From: a beta proteobacterium AAP99
GTDB lineage: Bacteria; Pseudomonadota; Gammaproteobacteria; Burkholderiales; Burkholderiaceae_C
Assembly (NCBI GenBank): GCA_001295775.1
Contig: LJIA01000019.1
Location: 1 to 64,000 of the forward strand
DNA: 64,000 nucleotides
Direction: 5' to 3'
Notes under the pieces: generated by a model
The model's input: the letters and a program-made list of their open reading frames with translations, nothing else
What the model was told of the DNA's origin: nothing
Databases searched by the model: none
Translations under genes and position numbers: made by a program
Shown here: positions 7,775 to 17,475 of the stretch, in pieces
Layout of the letters: each line of letters begins with the position of its first letter
How positions within the stretch are numbered: the first letter of the stretch is position 1

Positions 7775-10700
7775 TCATCGCGTCGGCTGAGCACCGGGCG
7801 CGATGCGCAGCCGCGCGGGCGTGCCAGCCGGCCCCTGTGCAGGGACGATCTGCAGCTGGCGCATGCCCCGGGGGGTCTGCTGCAGGGTGATCTGCGGCGG
7901 CGCGCTGCGCGAGGCGCCGGGTGGGAGCGCAAGCGGCTTGCCCGCGGGCGCGGGTGCGCGCGGATTGGGCCGGCTCGTGCTTCCCGGCCCGGCAGCGCCT
8001 GGTGGCGGACCGATGCGCAGGGTCTGCTTGAACGTCGGGTTCCGCGGCTGCACCGCCAGGGCGGCGCCCGAGGCGTTGCGCAGAATCACGCCACCCCAGC
8101 CGCCCGCCAGGGCGTCGCCATTGCCGGCCCAGGCCGCAGACACCATGAAGACGTCGATGGGCAGATCGAGGTTGGTCCAGGTCACGCCGCCATCGGTCGA
8201 TCGCCAGATGCCGCCCACACCCGTGGCGAAGCCGATGTTTGCATCGCGGAAGCTCACGTCGTTCATGCTGCCAAAGGAGGAGCTGTCAATGACTCGGGCA
8301 AAGCTCAATCCCTGGTCGGTGCTGCGCATCAGGGCCGAATCCGTGGCCAGATAGATGGCGCCGTTGGGGCTGCCCCGGATCTGGCGCACCTGACCGCTGG
8401 ACACCGTGGCGGGCAATGTGACCGTCGACCAGCTCACACCGCTGTCGGTCGTGCGCAGCAGCAGGCCGTTGCCGCCCCCCAGGAAGCCCAGGGTCGGTGT
8501 GATGAAGCGTGCCGACCAGTAGTCCCCCTGCACAGGCGCCGAGACCTCCGTCCAGTTGGCGCCGGCGTCCGTGGTTCTGGCCAGGATGGCTCCCTGGTCA
8601 GTGCGGATCTGGCCGCCCACCAGGTCGTAGCCTACGAACACGCCTACCGTCGCGCTGGCCATGGCGCCGGTGCGCCAGACGCGCGTGGCAGTCTGTGCGC
8701 GGGCATTGGTCCAGTTGTTGCCGCCATCGGTGCTGATGTTCACGCCATAGAAGGGGCCCACGCTGGCGGCCACCGTGTCCGAGCCCCAGCTCATCTTGCC
8801 CGCGCCGACCGAGCCGCCCACCGGGTCGGCCCAGTCCACGCCGTTGTTCGTGCTCACCTGCAGCCGGCTGAAGATGCGGCCGAGGAGGACGGTGCGTGAG
8901 GGGTTGGCCACGAGTTCGTCCACATTCCAGTTCAGCGACCCGCCGGTGACCTGGTCCCAGGTCTGACCGCCGTCAATGGTGCGCCTGATCGCACCGTACT
9001 GCCCGATGGCCAGGCCCTGCTGCGTATTGCGCATGTAGGGCCGCCAGATCTGCTGGCTCCGGAAGGTGCTGGAATTGACCGGCCCCCAGTTCACGCCGCC
9101 GTCGGTGCTGCGCACGCTGTCGCCAAAGAATCCGAGCAGTACAACGGTGTTGGCGTCGGCGAAAGCCAGGTGGCAGGCCGGATCGGGCAGGGTGATGGGG
9201 GTCCAGCTGGCCCCCCAGTCGCTGGTGCGCAGCGCATCGTTCGTGCAATTGGTCATGATGCCCACGCCCGTGCCGTTGGAGACCAAAGCGGTGCCGTAGC
9301 TTGCGTTGATGTAGGGATCGTTCAGCGCCGTCCAGTTCTGCCCGCCGTCAGTGCTGCGCATGGCCAGCGTGTTGCCCACCGCGACATAGGTGTTGTTGCC
9401 GAGATAGGCCACCCCGGTGAAGTCATTGGCCTGACCGCTTGGCAGGTTGATGTCGCTCCAGCTGTTGCCGCCGTCCACGGTGCGCACGAGCTGGTTGGCA
9501 CCGACGGCGACGCCCTGGTTGGCATCCTGGAAGGCCACGCCGGTGGCCGACCGCATGCCACGAGTGCGATTCCAGGTGGCGCCCGCATCGTCACTGATCC
9601 AGATGCCGCCGGTGTTCGGTCTGACGATTCCGTTTTCTGCGGCCCCTGCCGCGGCAACGAGGCGGCCGGGGAAGGGCGCCGCCAGATCGCGGAAATCCGG
9701 GCGCTCGGTCAACCAGGCCGCCGTCACGGTGCCGCCAAAGTCGGGGCTGGTCAGCACCGTGCCGCGGCTGCCCACGATGGTCACGCCCGCGCCGGTGGCA
9801 TCAAATGTCAGGCCAAAGAGCCAGTTGGACATGGGGGCAGGCGTCTGGTAGCACCAGCCGAGCGGCCCGCCGAAGCAGGCGCCGCTGGAGGCCGCCGGGC
9901 CGACCGTGACGCCGCCGCCCCCGCTGACGCTCAGGGTCATCGGCGAGCTGGTCACGCACTGGCCGCCGGCCGCTGCGCTGTTGCATACCTGCACGCGGAA
10001 CACCGCGCCGTTGTCGGCCGTCTGCGGGTTGTTCAGCACATAACTGGTGCTGGTTGCACCGAGCACGGCCAGACCGTTGCGGAACCACTGGAAGCTGATG
10101 CCGGTGCCCGTGGCATCCACGCTGAAGCTGGCCGGGCTGCCCGCCGCCACGCTCTGGTTGCCGGATTCGCTGAGGATCTGCGGTGCAGGCACGACCAGCG
10201 AGAGCACGGCGCCACCGCCAAACACCGCACCGGCGGTGTTGTAGGCCACGATGTTGTAGACCGCACCGTTGTCTGCGAGCGTGGTGGGCGGCGTGGTGTA
10301 GCTCGCGCAGTTCGTTGCGCCGGCGATGCCGACGCCATTTCGCGTCCAGAGGCATTGCGGTGCGGGGTTGCCCGTCACCGTTGCGTTGAAGGTCGCGCTG
10401 CTGCCCAGGCTCACGCTCTGGCTGGCCGGCGAGCCGCTGATCACGGGCGAGCCCGGTGCCGGCGTGACGACCAGCCCCGCCGCGCTGCTGGTCACGCTGC
10501 CCTGTGCATTGCTGACCGTGACGGTGTAGTCCCCCGCGTTCGCGGGCTGGACGTTGGTCAGCGTGAGTACCGGGCTGTTGCTGCTGGGTATCGCGGAGCC
10601 GCTGCGCTGCCATTGATAGGTGAGCGGGCCGGTGCCACTCGCTGCCACGGCAAAGGTCACGGTCTGGCCGATGCTGGCCGTCAGCCCCACCGGCTGCGTG

Positions 10701-13700
10701 CTGATGCTCGGCGCCGCGCCCGCAGGCGGTTGGGGTGCGGTGTTGACGGTGAGGGTGACGGCATTGCTCGTGACGCTGCCCGCAGCATTGCTGATGCTCA
10801 CGCTGTAGCTGCCGGAATCGGACACGTTTGCGCTGGGTAGGGTGTAGGCGGCCGAGGTGGCGCCGGAGATTGCGGCCCCACCGCGGCTCCATTGAAAGCT
10901 CATCGGGCTGGTGCCGCTCACGCCCACGGCCAGCGTGGCGGTGTTGCCGGCGGTCACCGTGGTGTTGACCGGTTGGGTGACGATGCTCGGGGGTGTGGGC
11001 GGCGGTGCCACGGTGGGCGGTGCGCTCACCGTGAGCGTGGCGTCGCTGCTGGTCGCGCTGCCCGCACTGTTGGTGACCACGACGGAGTACGTCCCGGCGG
11101 CGGCCGGCTGCACGTTGGACAGCACAAGCACCGGGCCGTTGGAGGGCACATCCACGCCGTTGCGCCGCCACTGGTAGCTCAATGGCCCGGTGCCGCTGGC
11201 CGCCACGGCCAGATTCACGGTCTGGCCCGTGAAGGCCGACAGCGTGCTGGGCTGGGTGCTGATGGTCGGCGCGACCGGCTGCGGCGGTTGTGTGCCGCTG
11301 CCCAGGCGCAGCGTGGCCGTCTGGCTGGAGACCGAGCCGGCGCTGTTGCTCACCGTGACCTGGTAGTCGCCTTCCTGTGCCTCGGCGACGGACGCGAGCG
11401 TGAGCACCTGACCGGTGGCACCGGCCAGTGCGGCGCCATTGCGGCTCCACTGGAAGCTGAAGGGTGCCGTGCCCGCCACGGTCACGCTGAAGGAGGCGGA
11501 GGAGCCGCGCACCACGGTCAGACTCGCGGGTTGCGTGGTCAGCGTGGGCGCGATCACGGCCGGTGGGGGGGCCGTGGTCACCGTCAGACGCGCTGGTGCG
11601 CTCAGCACGGTGTTCTCGACGTTGCTGGCCTCAAGCTGATAGGTGCCTGCATTCGCGTCGTTCACGCTGTTCAGGACCAGCAGGGGCGAGTTTGCGCCGG
11701 GGATCGGCTGACCGTTGAAAAGCCACCGATAGGAAATGGGCTGGAATCCCGCCACCGACGTGGCGAACAGCGCCGGTGCACCCGTGGCCACCGTGGCGTC
11801 CTGGGGCTGCGTGCTGAAGCTGGGCGCGGGCTGACCCGTTGTGACGAAGATCGTAGTGGGGTTGGTGCTGACCGTGCCGGAGGGGATGGTGTAGGTTGCG
11901 CGGAACTGTCTGCCGCGGTCTGCCAAGGTCAGGCCAGGGCTGCCGAAGCTTGTGCTCAGGCGCACTGCGAAGGGCACCGCTCGATCGTCCCCATCGTACG
12001 AGGTGAAGATGTTCTCAAACGCGGTCGCATCGACGGGTACCCAGGGGTCGGTGTCGGCACGGCGGGTCTCCCAGACCGGAAAAGCTTGATACACCTGGGG
12101 ACTGAACTCCGCGTTGAGCACGAGGCGGTCGCCCACGGTGAAGGTCGATGTCCCCGTACTGGAGATCTGGCGCGTTACACGGGGCGGCGGGAAGTTCTGG
12201 CTCACGCTGAGCAGGGTCTCGTTGCTGTAGGCGCAGCTCGGCGTGGCGCCCGGCGGGCCGCCGCAGATTCGAAAGCGCGCGAGTGTGCCGTCATGCAGGG
12301 CCTGCGAGAGGCGGCCGCCAAGGGCCACATCGCCCTGCAGAAAGACCCCGCCCTGATTGAGGTAGAAGCCCGAAGGTTCATTGATGACAGTCGGCACATC
12401 GGCCCATGCCGTGGCATTGGGCAGGCGGTATTGCCACGAGCGGGTGAGCTGGTAGCCGGCCGGCGCAGTTGCGCTGCTTGTCCCGACTGTGACCCGTTGG
12501 CCCTGAAGGGCGCTGATGCGGTCCGGCAGGCGGTTCGTGATCACGATGTCGTCCACCGGAAAGCCGCGGGCAATCACCACCGGCTGCACGACCGATGGCA
12601 TGACGATTGAGGTGGCGCCCGTGGCGGAACCCGTCGCGCATCGGATCTCGAGCTCGACTTGCACGCCCCAGCCATCGATGATGGCGTTGCTCGGGATGAT
12701 GTTGCTGGGCGTGCCGGAGTAGTCGTTGAACGGCGGCGGGTTCCACTGCACGAAGGCGGTGTTCACCGTCTCGGTGCCGGTGTAAACCGTGTCGAGCTGG
12801 GGGGCGAACAGAGGGTCGGTGAAGAAGTCGCCCCTAAACACGCGATCCAAAGTCGCCGCACGGGGCACACGCCGTACGCTGGCGCTTCGGTCCACAGCCA
12901 CCCGGTTGATGCCGCCGGCGTTGCCGTCGCTGGGCAGCCGATAGAGCGCCACCGGACTCGTGATGATGCTGGCGATGGGCACGGGGCAAGCGAGACCCAG
13001 TGGCGACACGCTGCCGATGCCGATGCTCACCGCCAGGTTCACAGGCGTAGCCGGGTCGGCCTGCTGCACGATGCGTGCGTTGTAGCCCGTGGGTGTCAGG
13101 TTGGCCAGGCCTGCGGGCGGTACAAGGCTAAGCACCGACTGCGTGGGGTCGAAGACGGGCGGCGGCGGCGGTGGCGGCAGGGTGACTGGCGGGAACAGCC
13201 GCGGGCGCGGCAGCGTGATCGCGTTCATCCAAGAGAAGCTGCTCACTTCGAACACCACGAAGCGCCCGTCGACACGCACATCCTCGATCAGCTGCCAGGG
13301 CTGGCCGGGCGCAGCCTTGAGTACCGCCGGGCGCTCATTCGGGCCGACGAGCGAGGGATCAAAGGGCAGGCGTACGGTGGCCGGCTGGCTGAGCTCCATG
13401 CGGTGCGGCAGCAGTGAGAACGTGTCACTGATGCGCTTGACCCCGCTGGGTGCGGGCGGCGCGTCACTGCTGTCGCGTGCGATCGAAATGCGCACGTCAC
13501 TGTTCAGGGCACCCCGCGGCAGCGTGATGGCCGCGCCATCCACACCCAGCACCTGCCCGCCAGCCGCGCTGATCGCGCCCACCCCGGCGGGCCGCGCCGC
13601 CACCGGTGGCGGCGTGGGCGAGCTGGAGCCCGAGCCGCCCCCACAGGCGGCGAGACTGGCGGCCAGCACCAGCGCCCACGCGCCCTTGGACAGGTACCCC

Positions 13701-13756
13701 AGGATCGGATGGCCGGTGGCTCGGCGGTGTTCGGTCCGTACGCTTTGAACGGTCAT
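7775..13756 (-). CDS. Giant lipoprotein 2 with Ig-like repeats and Ycf48/BNR-like propeller
   Basis: 1,993 aa. The lipoprotein signal has lipobox LAAC (Cys38). A ZU5-like module follows (about 50-185, with GAAITLPRGALNSDVRISIA), a mixed region to about 640, and seven Ig-like repeats (about 640-1275; QPxxLTVxxGxxASFxVxxxGTxPxxxQWxRNG). Residues 1290-1890 hold about eleven short repeats ending RSTDGGxxW, typical of BNR/sialidase and Ycf48-like beta-propellers. A Pro/Arg/Ala-rich tail follows. The start has AGGGAG 8 nt upstream. It is probably outer-membrane anchored and surface or periplasm facing, a binding or adhesion protein rather than an enzyme: repeats dominate and no catalytic motif was seen. 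It is paralogous to lipoprotein 1, which shows no propeller in the part visible. It lies directly downstream of regulator 2 and carries its own candidate operator. Confidence 0.88.
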   Translation of the reverse strand: MTVQSVRTEHRRATGHPILGYLSKGAWALVLAASLAACGGGSGSSSPTPPPVAARPAGVGAISAAGGQVLGVDGAAITLPRGALNSDVRISIARDSSDAPPAPSGVKRISDTFSLLPHRMELSQPATVRLPFDPSLVGPNERPAVLKAAPGQPWQLIEDVRVDGRFVVFEVSSFSWMNAITLPRPRLFPPVTLPPPPPPPVFDPTQSVLSLVPPAGLANLTPTGYNARIVQQADPATPVNLAVSIGIGSVSPLGLACPVPIASIITSPVALYRLPSDGNAGGINRVAVDRSASVRRVPRAATLDRVFRGDFFTDPLFAPQLDTVYTGTETVNTAFVQWNPPPFNDYSGTPSNIIPSNAIIDGWGVQVELEIRCATGSATGATSIVMPSVVQPVVIARGFPVDDIVITNRLPDRISALQGQRVTVGTSSATAPAGYQLTRSWQYRLPNATAWADVPTVINEPSGFYLNQGGVFLQGDVALGGRLSQALHDGTLARFRICGGPPGATPSCAYSNETLLSVSQNFPPPRVTRQISSTGTSTFTVGDRLVLNAEFSPQVYQAFPVWETRRADTDPWVPVDATAFENIFTSYDGDDRAVPFAVRLSTSFGSPGLTLADRGRQFRATYTIPSGTVSTNPTTIFVTTGQPAPSFSTQPQDATVATGAPALFATSVAGFQPISYRWLFNGQPIPGANSPLLVLNSVNDANAGTYQLEASNVENTVLSAPARLTVTTAPPPAVIAPTLTTQPASLTVVRGSSASFSVTVAGTAPFSFQWSRNGAALAGATGQVLTLASVAEAQEGDYQVTVSNSAGSVSSQTATLRLGSGTQPPQPVAPTISTQPSTLSAFTGQTVNLAVAASGTGPLSYQWRRNGVDVPSNGPVLVLSNVQPAAAGTYSVVVTNSAGSATSSDATLTVSAPPTVAPPPTPPSIVTQPVNTTVTAGNTATLAVGVSGTSPMSFQWSRGGAAISGATSAAYTLPSANVSDSGSYSVSISNAAGSVTSNAVTLTVNTAPQPPAGAAPSISTQPVGLTASIGQTVTFAVAASGTGPLTYQWQRSGSAIPSSNSPVLTLTNVQPANAGDYTVTVSNAQGSVTSSAAGLVVTPAPGSPVISGSPASQSVSLGSSATFNATVTGNPAPQCLWTRNGVGIAGATNCASYTTPPTTLADNGAVYNIVAYNTAGAVFGGGAVLSLVVPAPQILSESGNQSVAAGSPASFSVDATGTGISFQWFRNGLAVLGATSTSYVLNNPQTADNGAVFRVQVCNSAAAGGQCVTSSPMTLSVSGGGGVTVGPAASSGACFGGPLGWCYQTPAPMSNWLFGLTFDATGAGVTIVGSRGTVLTSPDFGGTVTAAWLTERPDFRDLAAPFPGRLVAAAGAAENGIVRPNTGGIWISDDAGATWNRTRGMRSATGVAFQDANQGVAVGANQLVRTVDGGNSWSDINLPSGQANDFTGVAYLGNNTYVAVGNTLAMRSTDGGQNWTALNDPYINASYGTALVSNGTGVGIMTNCTNDALRTSDWGASWTPITLPDPACHLAFADANTVVLLGFFGDSVRSTDGGVNWGPVNSSTFRSQQIWRPYMRNTQQGLAIGQYGAIRRTIDGGQTWDQVTGGSLNWNVDELVANPSRTVLLGRIFSRLQVSTNNGVDWADPVGGSVGAGKMSWGSDTVAASVGPFYGVNISTDGGNNWTNARAQTATRVWRTGAMASATVGVFVGYDLVGGQIRTDQGAILARTTDAGANWTEVSAPVQGDYWSARFITPTLGFLGGGNGLLLRTTDSGVSWSTVTLPATVSSGQVRQIRGSPNGAIYLATDSALMRSTDQGLSFARVIDSSSFGSMNDVSFRDANIGFATGVGGIWRSTDGGVTWTNLDLPIDVFMVSAAWAGNGDALAGGWGGVILRNASGAALAVQPRNPTFKQTLRIGPPPGAAGPGSTSRPNPRAPAPAGKPLALPPGASRSAPPQITLQQTPRGMRQLQIVPAQGPAGTPARLRIAPGAQPTR

Positions 13757-13835
13757 GGCTTGCTCCCTGATCGCGCGCGGTGTGCTTTCGATGCAGCTTC
13801 ATGCAGACATCGTGGGCCCCGGTGGCGCTGTGCAC

Positions 13836-13870
13836 GTTGTAGAGAGCGCTGCGTTACGTCAGCGTCGCTC
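13836..13870 (-). promoter_or_regulatory. Candidate SARP operator/promoter of lipoprotein 2
   Basis: Minus-strand 11-mers GAGCGACGCTG (13860-13870) and ACGTAACGCAG (13849-13859) abut. A 7-nt spacer and TACAAC (13836-13841) follow. Spacing is identical to that upstream of lipoprotein 1, and the distance to the start codon is similar (80 nt from -10 to ATG). The repeats are less perfect than at 3176-3197, but the ACGC core is kept in both. Confidence 0.6.
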
Positions 13871-13960
13871 TGGGGGGTGTGTGCCAGCACCGAGCGCATG
13901 GGCGTACCGCATTCTGGGGCGCAGCCGTGCGAGGGCGTGCAGGGGTCGAATTCGTAGATT

Positions 13961-14016
13961 GGCTCTGGATGAGGCTTTCCAGGCCAAAATGGCTGGAAAG
14001 CCGCGCCAGACAAGCG
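13961..14016 (+). repeat. Dispersed palindromic element, copy 3
   Basis: Forward copy: shoulder GGCTCTGGATGAGG, arms GGCTTTCCAGGCCA and TGGCTGGAAAGCCGC, tail GCCAGACAAGCG. It lies between lipoprotein 2 and the 3' end of regulator 2. Nothing else recognisable is in 13871-14115. Confidence 0.8.
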
Positions 14017-14115
14017 CAGCGGCTGATTGAAATCACCAAGCCCGGCGCATCGCGCCATGCAGCGCGCCTTGAAGCGTGCGCTCCAGGGTGGGTCTGTCCC
14101 TGCGCGCGGCCGCCC

Positions 14116-17100
14116 TCAGCCGGTGTTGCGCGACGACAGGCTTAGCAGCTCCCGCGCCGCAGCGTTTTGCACCAGATACGAGGGCTGGAAGGGCGCGGGC
14201 AGGGTGTCGCGCGCCCGTTGCACCCAGGCCGCGCCCTCACGGTAGAGCCGGCGCGCCTCGTCCGCTGCACCCGCCGCCTGCAACTGCGGCGCGGCATGCA
14301 GCACGATCTCCGGCCAGGTGAGGTCGCTGGTGTTGCGCCCGGCGGCCAGCGCCACAGCCTCGCGTGCGAACCCGGCGGCCCGCTCCGGATTGCCCAGCGC
14401 CCCTGCACGCCGTGCAAGGCGCGCGAGCGCGGCGGCCTCCAGACCGCGGTAGGCGCCTTGCCGCGCTTGGGCCACGACCGCCTCCAGCGCCGCTCTGGCG
14501 GCGTCGTCGTCCAGTACGACGGTACGTGCCAGCGCCACGCGCACTGCGTGATAGCTGGACACCGCATGCGCAAACGCCTGCGGTGCAGCGCCCAGGCGCA
14601 GCTCATGCATCCGCCACTCCAGCAGGTGCAGGCCCAGCTCGCCCTGCCGGTTGGCGCAGGCTTCTCGCGCGCGGGCGAGATCCTGCATGGCCCGCGTGAC
14701 CTGGCCGATGTCGAGCCACAAGCGTGCGCGATCGATCAGCACATGGGCCAGCTTGCCCGGCGCCCGCTCGCGAAACTGCTCCACGGTCGCGTCCAGAAGA
14801 TGCAGCGCCTCGCCGTATCGGCCCAGCAGCTCGCAGGCCTGTGCCCGCATGAAGGCGTTGGCGTTGCCGGAGCCACGCATGTCGTCGTGCGCCGCCCGCA
14901 GTTGGTCGGACTGTTCTATGCAGGCCAGCGCAGCCTCCGGCTGATTGAGCTGCACCCGGGCGTGGGCGGCATTGGCCAGGGCCACCAGACGCACGCGCGG
15001 CAGATGCACCGACTGTCGAGCAGACTCATCGAACAGATCTGCGCCCTCGAGGGCGCGGGGGCTGCGCACCAGCACGTAACCGGCCTTGCTCAGCAGGTTG
15101 CAGCGCGGCTCATCGTCCGGCCAGGTCCGTGCCCTCGGCAGAAACTCGTCCACCAGCGCCAGGGCCTCGGCCGTCCGCCCGGACATGACCTCCAGCACCG
15201 CCAGCGTCGATTGCGCCTCATTGAGGTGCGCGGCATCGCCCGTGGCGTGCGCCAGTTCTGCCGCCCGTGCGGCCGCCTGCCTGCCGGCGTCCAGGGTCTC
15301 CATGCGGTGCATGCAATAGTCCGCACGGGCCAGCAGGGCGACAATCTCTTCGCCCGGGCTGCTGGCCAGCCGGTCGAGCAGATCGAGCTGGCTCAACAGC
15401 GTTTCATCCAGATCCACACGCAGGCGCAGATCGACCACGATCTCGAGGCTCTTGAAAGCCGCGGCCCGCTGGCCCAGGCGGTCCTCAATCTCCATGGCCT
15501 GAAGCAGAAAGCCGACCGCTTCGCGCGGGCGCAGGGTCTGCATGGCCCGCTGCGCTGCGCGGTGCAGCCAGGGCAGGGCGCTTTGCGCCTCGCCCGCGGC
15601 AAGCCAGTGCGATGCCATGCGGGCGGGTTCGCCGTTGTGGACTTCCAGCCAGCGCGCCACGTCGGCGTGCAGGGCGCGGGCGATCAGCGCCGGAATGCTG
15701 CGCAGCACCGCATCGGCCACCAGATCGTGGGCAAACCCGGCATCGCGCACGACCTGCGCGTCCTGCAGGGTGTTGAGCACGTCGGTGAGCGCCAGGGCGC
15801 GCATGCCCATGCAGTGCTCGGCCAGCTGGATCGAGAAGTCCGGCCCGGCGATGGCCGCCACACGGGCCAGCGCGATGGCTTTTTCAGGCAACTGCTTCAG
15901 GCGCCGTTCGATCAGCGTGCCGACCGCATCAGGCTGCGGCAGCTGGCCGGCGCGCAGCTGACCGGTGGCCAGCCCCTGCTTGACCGTTTCGAGCGCGAAC
16001 AGCGGGTTGCCGCCCGTATGGCGTGTCAGCGGTGCGGCCAGGGCCTGGGTGTCCAGGTCTTCAATGTCGAGCGAGTCGATCAGCTCAGCCACCTCATGCT
16101 CGCGCAGCGGGGCCAGCACGAGCGGCTCCATGAACCGCGCCTCTTCGAGCTGCGCGCGCAGCATGCCGGCGGCTGCGCTGCCTTCGCCGGGGCGCTGCGC
16201 CAGCGCGAAGTCCAGCTGCCGGTGCAGGGCGCTGATGAGGCTCTGGATCATCTCGATCGAGGCGTCATCCGCAAAGTGGAGGTCGTCGATCACCATGACC
16301 TCCAGCGGCGCGCCATCCTGATGCGCCGCCGCGATCGCTGCTTCGACGGTCTGGCGCAGCGCCAGACCCGGCGCCTCGGCGGGCAGGACCGTGCCGGGTG
16401 CGAGCTCGGGCAGCAGGCGCGCGAGACTCAGTCGCTGCGCCTCGTCGAGCACCAGCTCGAAGTGATCGATCAGGCTGCGGAGCATGCGCGCGAGCGTGGC
16501 GTACGGCACGCCGGAGTCGCCCGGTCGCCCCTGGGCAAGCAGCGCGCGCCGGCCCACGATCACCTCGTTCAGCAGCCGGGTCTTGCCGAGCCCGGGCTCG
16601 CCCAGGACCAGCACGGCGCGGGACTGGGCCCATGCGGCCCGCACTTGCAGCAGTTCCGTCTGGCGGCCGATCAATCGGGGAGGGCGCAGCACCGTGACCG
16701 GCACGGTCGGCAGGCGGCTGGCCGATGCGCTCTGCGCAGCGACGGCTTGCTGGCTGGCGCGCGCAAGCTGCTCGGTCTCCTGACTCGGCGCCACGCCGTA
16801 ACGCGTGTGCAGATGCTGCTTGAGCCGTGCATACACAGCCTGCGCCTGCGCCATGTCGCCACGGAGGTAATGCACGCGCATGAGGTTGCGGTGATACACC
16901 TCGCTCTCGAAGTCGGTCCGCAGCAGCTCCTGCGCGGCCTGCAGTGCGGCATCCAGATCGCCCTCCGCCTGAGCCGCTGTCAGCTTCTGGTTGAGCTGCG
17001 CCGCTGCGCCGCCGCGGCGTCGATCACGCTCGGTGGCCAGCCAGTCGGCGAAGTCGCCACAGTCCTCGAAGCTCAGCGTCCCGAGCAGCTCGCCGGCGCC

Positions 17101-17475
17101 GCCGTCCAGAGCCTCGACGCGCAGAACCGGAGACAGACGCAGCACGTCCTCGCCTTCGATCAACTCGAGGCCAAAGCTGCGCCGGAAGCGCAGGAGCTGC
17201 TGACGCAGCGCGCGACGCGGATTTTCGGAGTCCGGCCAGAGCAAGGCGGCAGCGTGGGCACGCGAGCTGCCAGGCTGCAGCGCCACGAGGGCCAGCAGGC
17301 CTGCCGCGCGCTTTTCCAGCTGGGTGCTGCTGCCATCGGCGCGCACCACTGCCGGTGCACCAAGCAGCTGCAAGCTGAGTTGGGGAGCAGGCTCGGCGAG
17401 GGGGGCGGCGGTCGTGTGTGCGGCAGTCAAGGCGGTGCGGTGGCGCGGGGCGTGCCGGGGTGCGTTCAGTGGCAT
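14116..17475 (-). CDS. SARP-type transcriptional regulator 2 (wHTH-BTAD-AAA-TPR)
   Basis: 1,119 aa, paralogue of the regulator at 3997-7341. After a 30-residue Ala/Pro/His-rich N-terminus come a winged-helix domain (about 33-120), a BTAD (about 125-245), and a STAND-type ATPase with Walker A GEPGLGKT (292-299) and Walker B VMVIDD (near residue 400). A TPR-like C-terminal half follows. Long identical stretches are shared with regulator 1 (LWPDS, RQQLLRFRR, HYLRGD, QHLHTRYG, TLIERRLKQLPEKAIALARVAAIAG), showing duplication. ATG 17475 has GGGGAA 8 nt upstream. It lies directly upstream of lipoprotein 2 on the same strand. A candidate operator lies 360-390 bp upstream (17834-17868), beyond a possible short ORF that overlaps its start, so autoregulation or control by regulator 1 is plausible. 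Confidence 0.87.
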   Translation of the reverse strand: MPLNAPRHAPRHRTALTAAHTTAAPLAEPAPQLSLQLLGAPAVVRADGSSTQLEKRAAGLLALVALQPGSSRAHAAALLWPDSENPRRALRQQLLRFRRSFGLELIEGEDVLRLSPVLRVEALDGGAGELLGTLSFEDCGDFADWLATERDRRRGGAAAQLNQKLTAAQAEGDLDAALQAAQELLRTDFESEVYHRNLMRVHYLRGDMAQAQAVYARLKQHLHTRYGVAPSQETEQLARASQQAVAAQSASASRLPTVPVTVLRPPRLIGRQTELLQVRAAWAQSRAVLVLGEPGLGKTRLLNEVIVGRRALLAQGRPGDSGVPYATLARMLRSLIDHFELVLDEAQRLSLARLLPELAPGTVLPAEAPGLALRQTVEAAIAAAHQDGAPLEVMVIDDLHFADDASIEMIQSLISALHRQLDFALAQRPGEGSAAAGMLRAQLEEARFMEPLVLAPLREHEVAELIDSLDIEDLDTQALAAPLTRHTGGNPLFALETVKQGLATGQLRAGQLPQPDAVGTLIERRLKQLPEKAIALARVAAIAGPDFSIQLAEHCMGMRALALTDVLNTLQDAQVVRDAGFAHDLVADAVLRSIPALIARALHADVARWLEVHNGEPARMASHWLAAGEAQSALPWLHRAAQRAMQTLRPREAVGFLLQAMEIEDRLGQRAAAFKSLEIVVDLRLRVDLDETLLSQLDLLDRLASSPGEEIVALLARADYCMHRMETLDAGRQAAARAAELAHATGDAAHLNEAQSTLAVLEVMSGRTAEALALVDEFLPRARTWPDDEPRCNLLSKAGYVLVRSPRALEGADLFDESARQSVHLPRVRLVALANAAHARVQLNQPEAALACIEQSDQLRAAHDDMRGSGNANAFMRAQACELLGRYGEALHLLDATVEQFRERAPGKLAHVLIDRARLWLDIGQVTRAMQDLARAREACANRQGELGLHLLEWRMHELRLGAAPQAFAHAVSSYHAVRVALARTVVLDDDAARAALEAVVAQARQGAYRGLEAAALARLARRAGALGNPERAAGFAREAVALAAGRNTSDLTWPEIVLHAAPQLQAAGAADEARRLYREGAAWVQRARDTLPAPFQPSYLVQNAAARELLSLSSRNTG

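Noticed and set aside
9170-12610. Long plus-strand frames opposite lipoprotein 2
   Set aside because: Shadows of the repeat-rich gene; composition is His/Arg/Gly-rich without domains.
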